5,776 nt of DNA from an uncultured Angelakisella sp. (GTDB taxonomy: Bacteria > Bacillota > Clostridia > Oscillospirales > Ruminococcaceae), in assembly GCA_947564495.1 (NCBI GenBank), contig CANOCD010000085.1:1-5776 (forward strand). The letters run 5' to 3'. A program made the position numbers and the translations under genes. Positions 5,415 through 5,776 of the stretch are shown here, one piece after another. The notes under the pieces were generated by a model. It made no database searches and had not been told where the DNA came from. It was given only the letters and a program-made list of their open reading frames with translations. The stretch's first letter is position 1; every line of letters starts with the position of its first letter.

Positions 5415-5776
5415 GCAGGCAAACAAGGAGTGTGCATCCTGTCATGCCATGTCAACCCACGCTCCCCGCACGGGGAGCGACGAAGCACCAGCCATTCTGT
5501 CGCCCTCAAAAACTGATTTCAATCCACGCTCCTTGTACGGGGAGCGACGGTTTTGCCCGGCCTGGGGCATCTGATGTCCGTATTTCAACCCACGCCCCCC
5601 GTACGGGGAGCGACTGGATGATAACCTTCTATCACCGGAGACGGGACAATTTCAATCCACGCCCCCCGTACGGGGAGCGACACCTGGACAAGGACCAGGA
5701 TACCGACGGGGACGGATTTCAATCCACGCCCCCCGTACGGGGAGCGACTCCAACTCCTGCTCCAAGGCTTTGTTGT
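5382..5776 (-). CRISPR. CRISPR array, type I-C-like repeats, leader-distal end (continues past the window)
   Basis: Six 33-nt repeats lie at 5382-5414, 5449-5481, 5516-5548, 5582-5614, 5649-5681 and 5716-5748. The last two match the consensus exactly; moving left the others differ at 1, 3, 4 and 13 positions. Spacers are 34, 34, 33, 34 and 34 nt, and a sixth is cut by the window edge (28 nt seen). On the minus strand the repeat starts GTCGCTCCCCGTACGGGG and ends TGGATTGAAAT, the typical I-C form. A CGC...GCG stem is followed by exactly 11 nt, the length of the 5' crRNA handle left by Cas5 cleavage in I-C systems. Orientation, and decay only at the left end, place the leader to the right. No cas gene is in the window, so type and activity rest on the repeat alone. 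I saw no match of the spacers to the rest of the window. Confidence 0.97.

Noticed and set aside
5176..5445. N-terminal extension of dpaL (about 90 extra residues)
   Set aside because: The ATG at 5175 has a good ribosome site and gives the family's usual length. The extension would cover the predicted promoter and leader hairpin.
4243..5574. Open frame of 443 codons on the plus strand opposite dpaL and running into the array
   Set aside because: It crosses the dpaL promoter and CRISPR repeats and has no family motif; dpaL on the other strand is certain.

Overview
The window is GC-rich (heavy use of G/C at third codon positions) with strong AGGAGG-type ribosome binding sites. It carries amino-acid catabolism genes and a type I-C-like CRISPR array. 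Together this suggests an anaerobic, high-GC Firmicute of the gut Oscillospiraceae kind (Flavonifractor or Lawsonibacter-like). That placement is inference from style and gene content; no phylogenetic marker gene is present.

Layout. Positions 1-330 are non-coding: a GC-rich hairpin, a C-rich and G-poor tract, an AT-rich stretch and a plausible promoter. A two-gene plus-strand operon follows: an NhaC-family secondary transporter (331-1734), and 5 bases after it an aspartate/glutamate racemase superfamily enzyme (1740-2453). A bidirectional terminator hairpin (2468-2512) separates this from a convergent minus-strand operon. That operon is read from the right: diaminopropionate ammonia-lyase (5175 down to 3973), then an AGCS-family sodium:alanine/glycine-type symporter (3892 down to 2531). 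A good promoter and a 5'-leader hairpin lie upstream of the lyase at 5202-5265. From 5382 to the window edge there are six 33-nt repeats with 33-34-nt spacers, the leader-distal end of a CRISPR array. Its repeat orientation predicts transcription on the minus strand, toward the lyase operon. The leader and any cas genes would lie beyond the right edge.

How the genes may work together. Each operon pairs one membrane importer or exchanger with one enzyme acting on small amino acids. The lyase breaks 2,3-diaminopropionate down to pyruvate and ammonia, and the AGCS symporter would bring in a small amino acid with Na+. The racemase could change the chirality of a substrate moved by the NhaC-like carrier. 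A shared D-/L-amino-acid scavenging role is plausible but is not shown by the sequence.

I see no clearly new system. The points most worth a second look are the decayed last CRISPR repeat, a spacer whose sequence encodes a DxDxDG calcium-loop motif, the C-rich Rho-like tract between the array and the lyase operon, and the uncharacterised NhaC/racemase pair.
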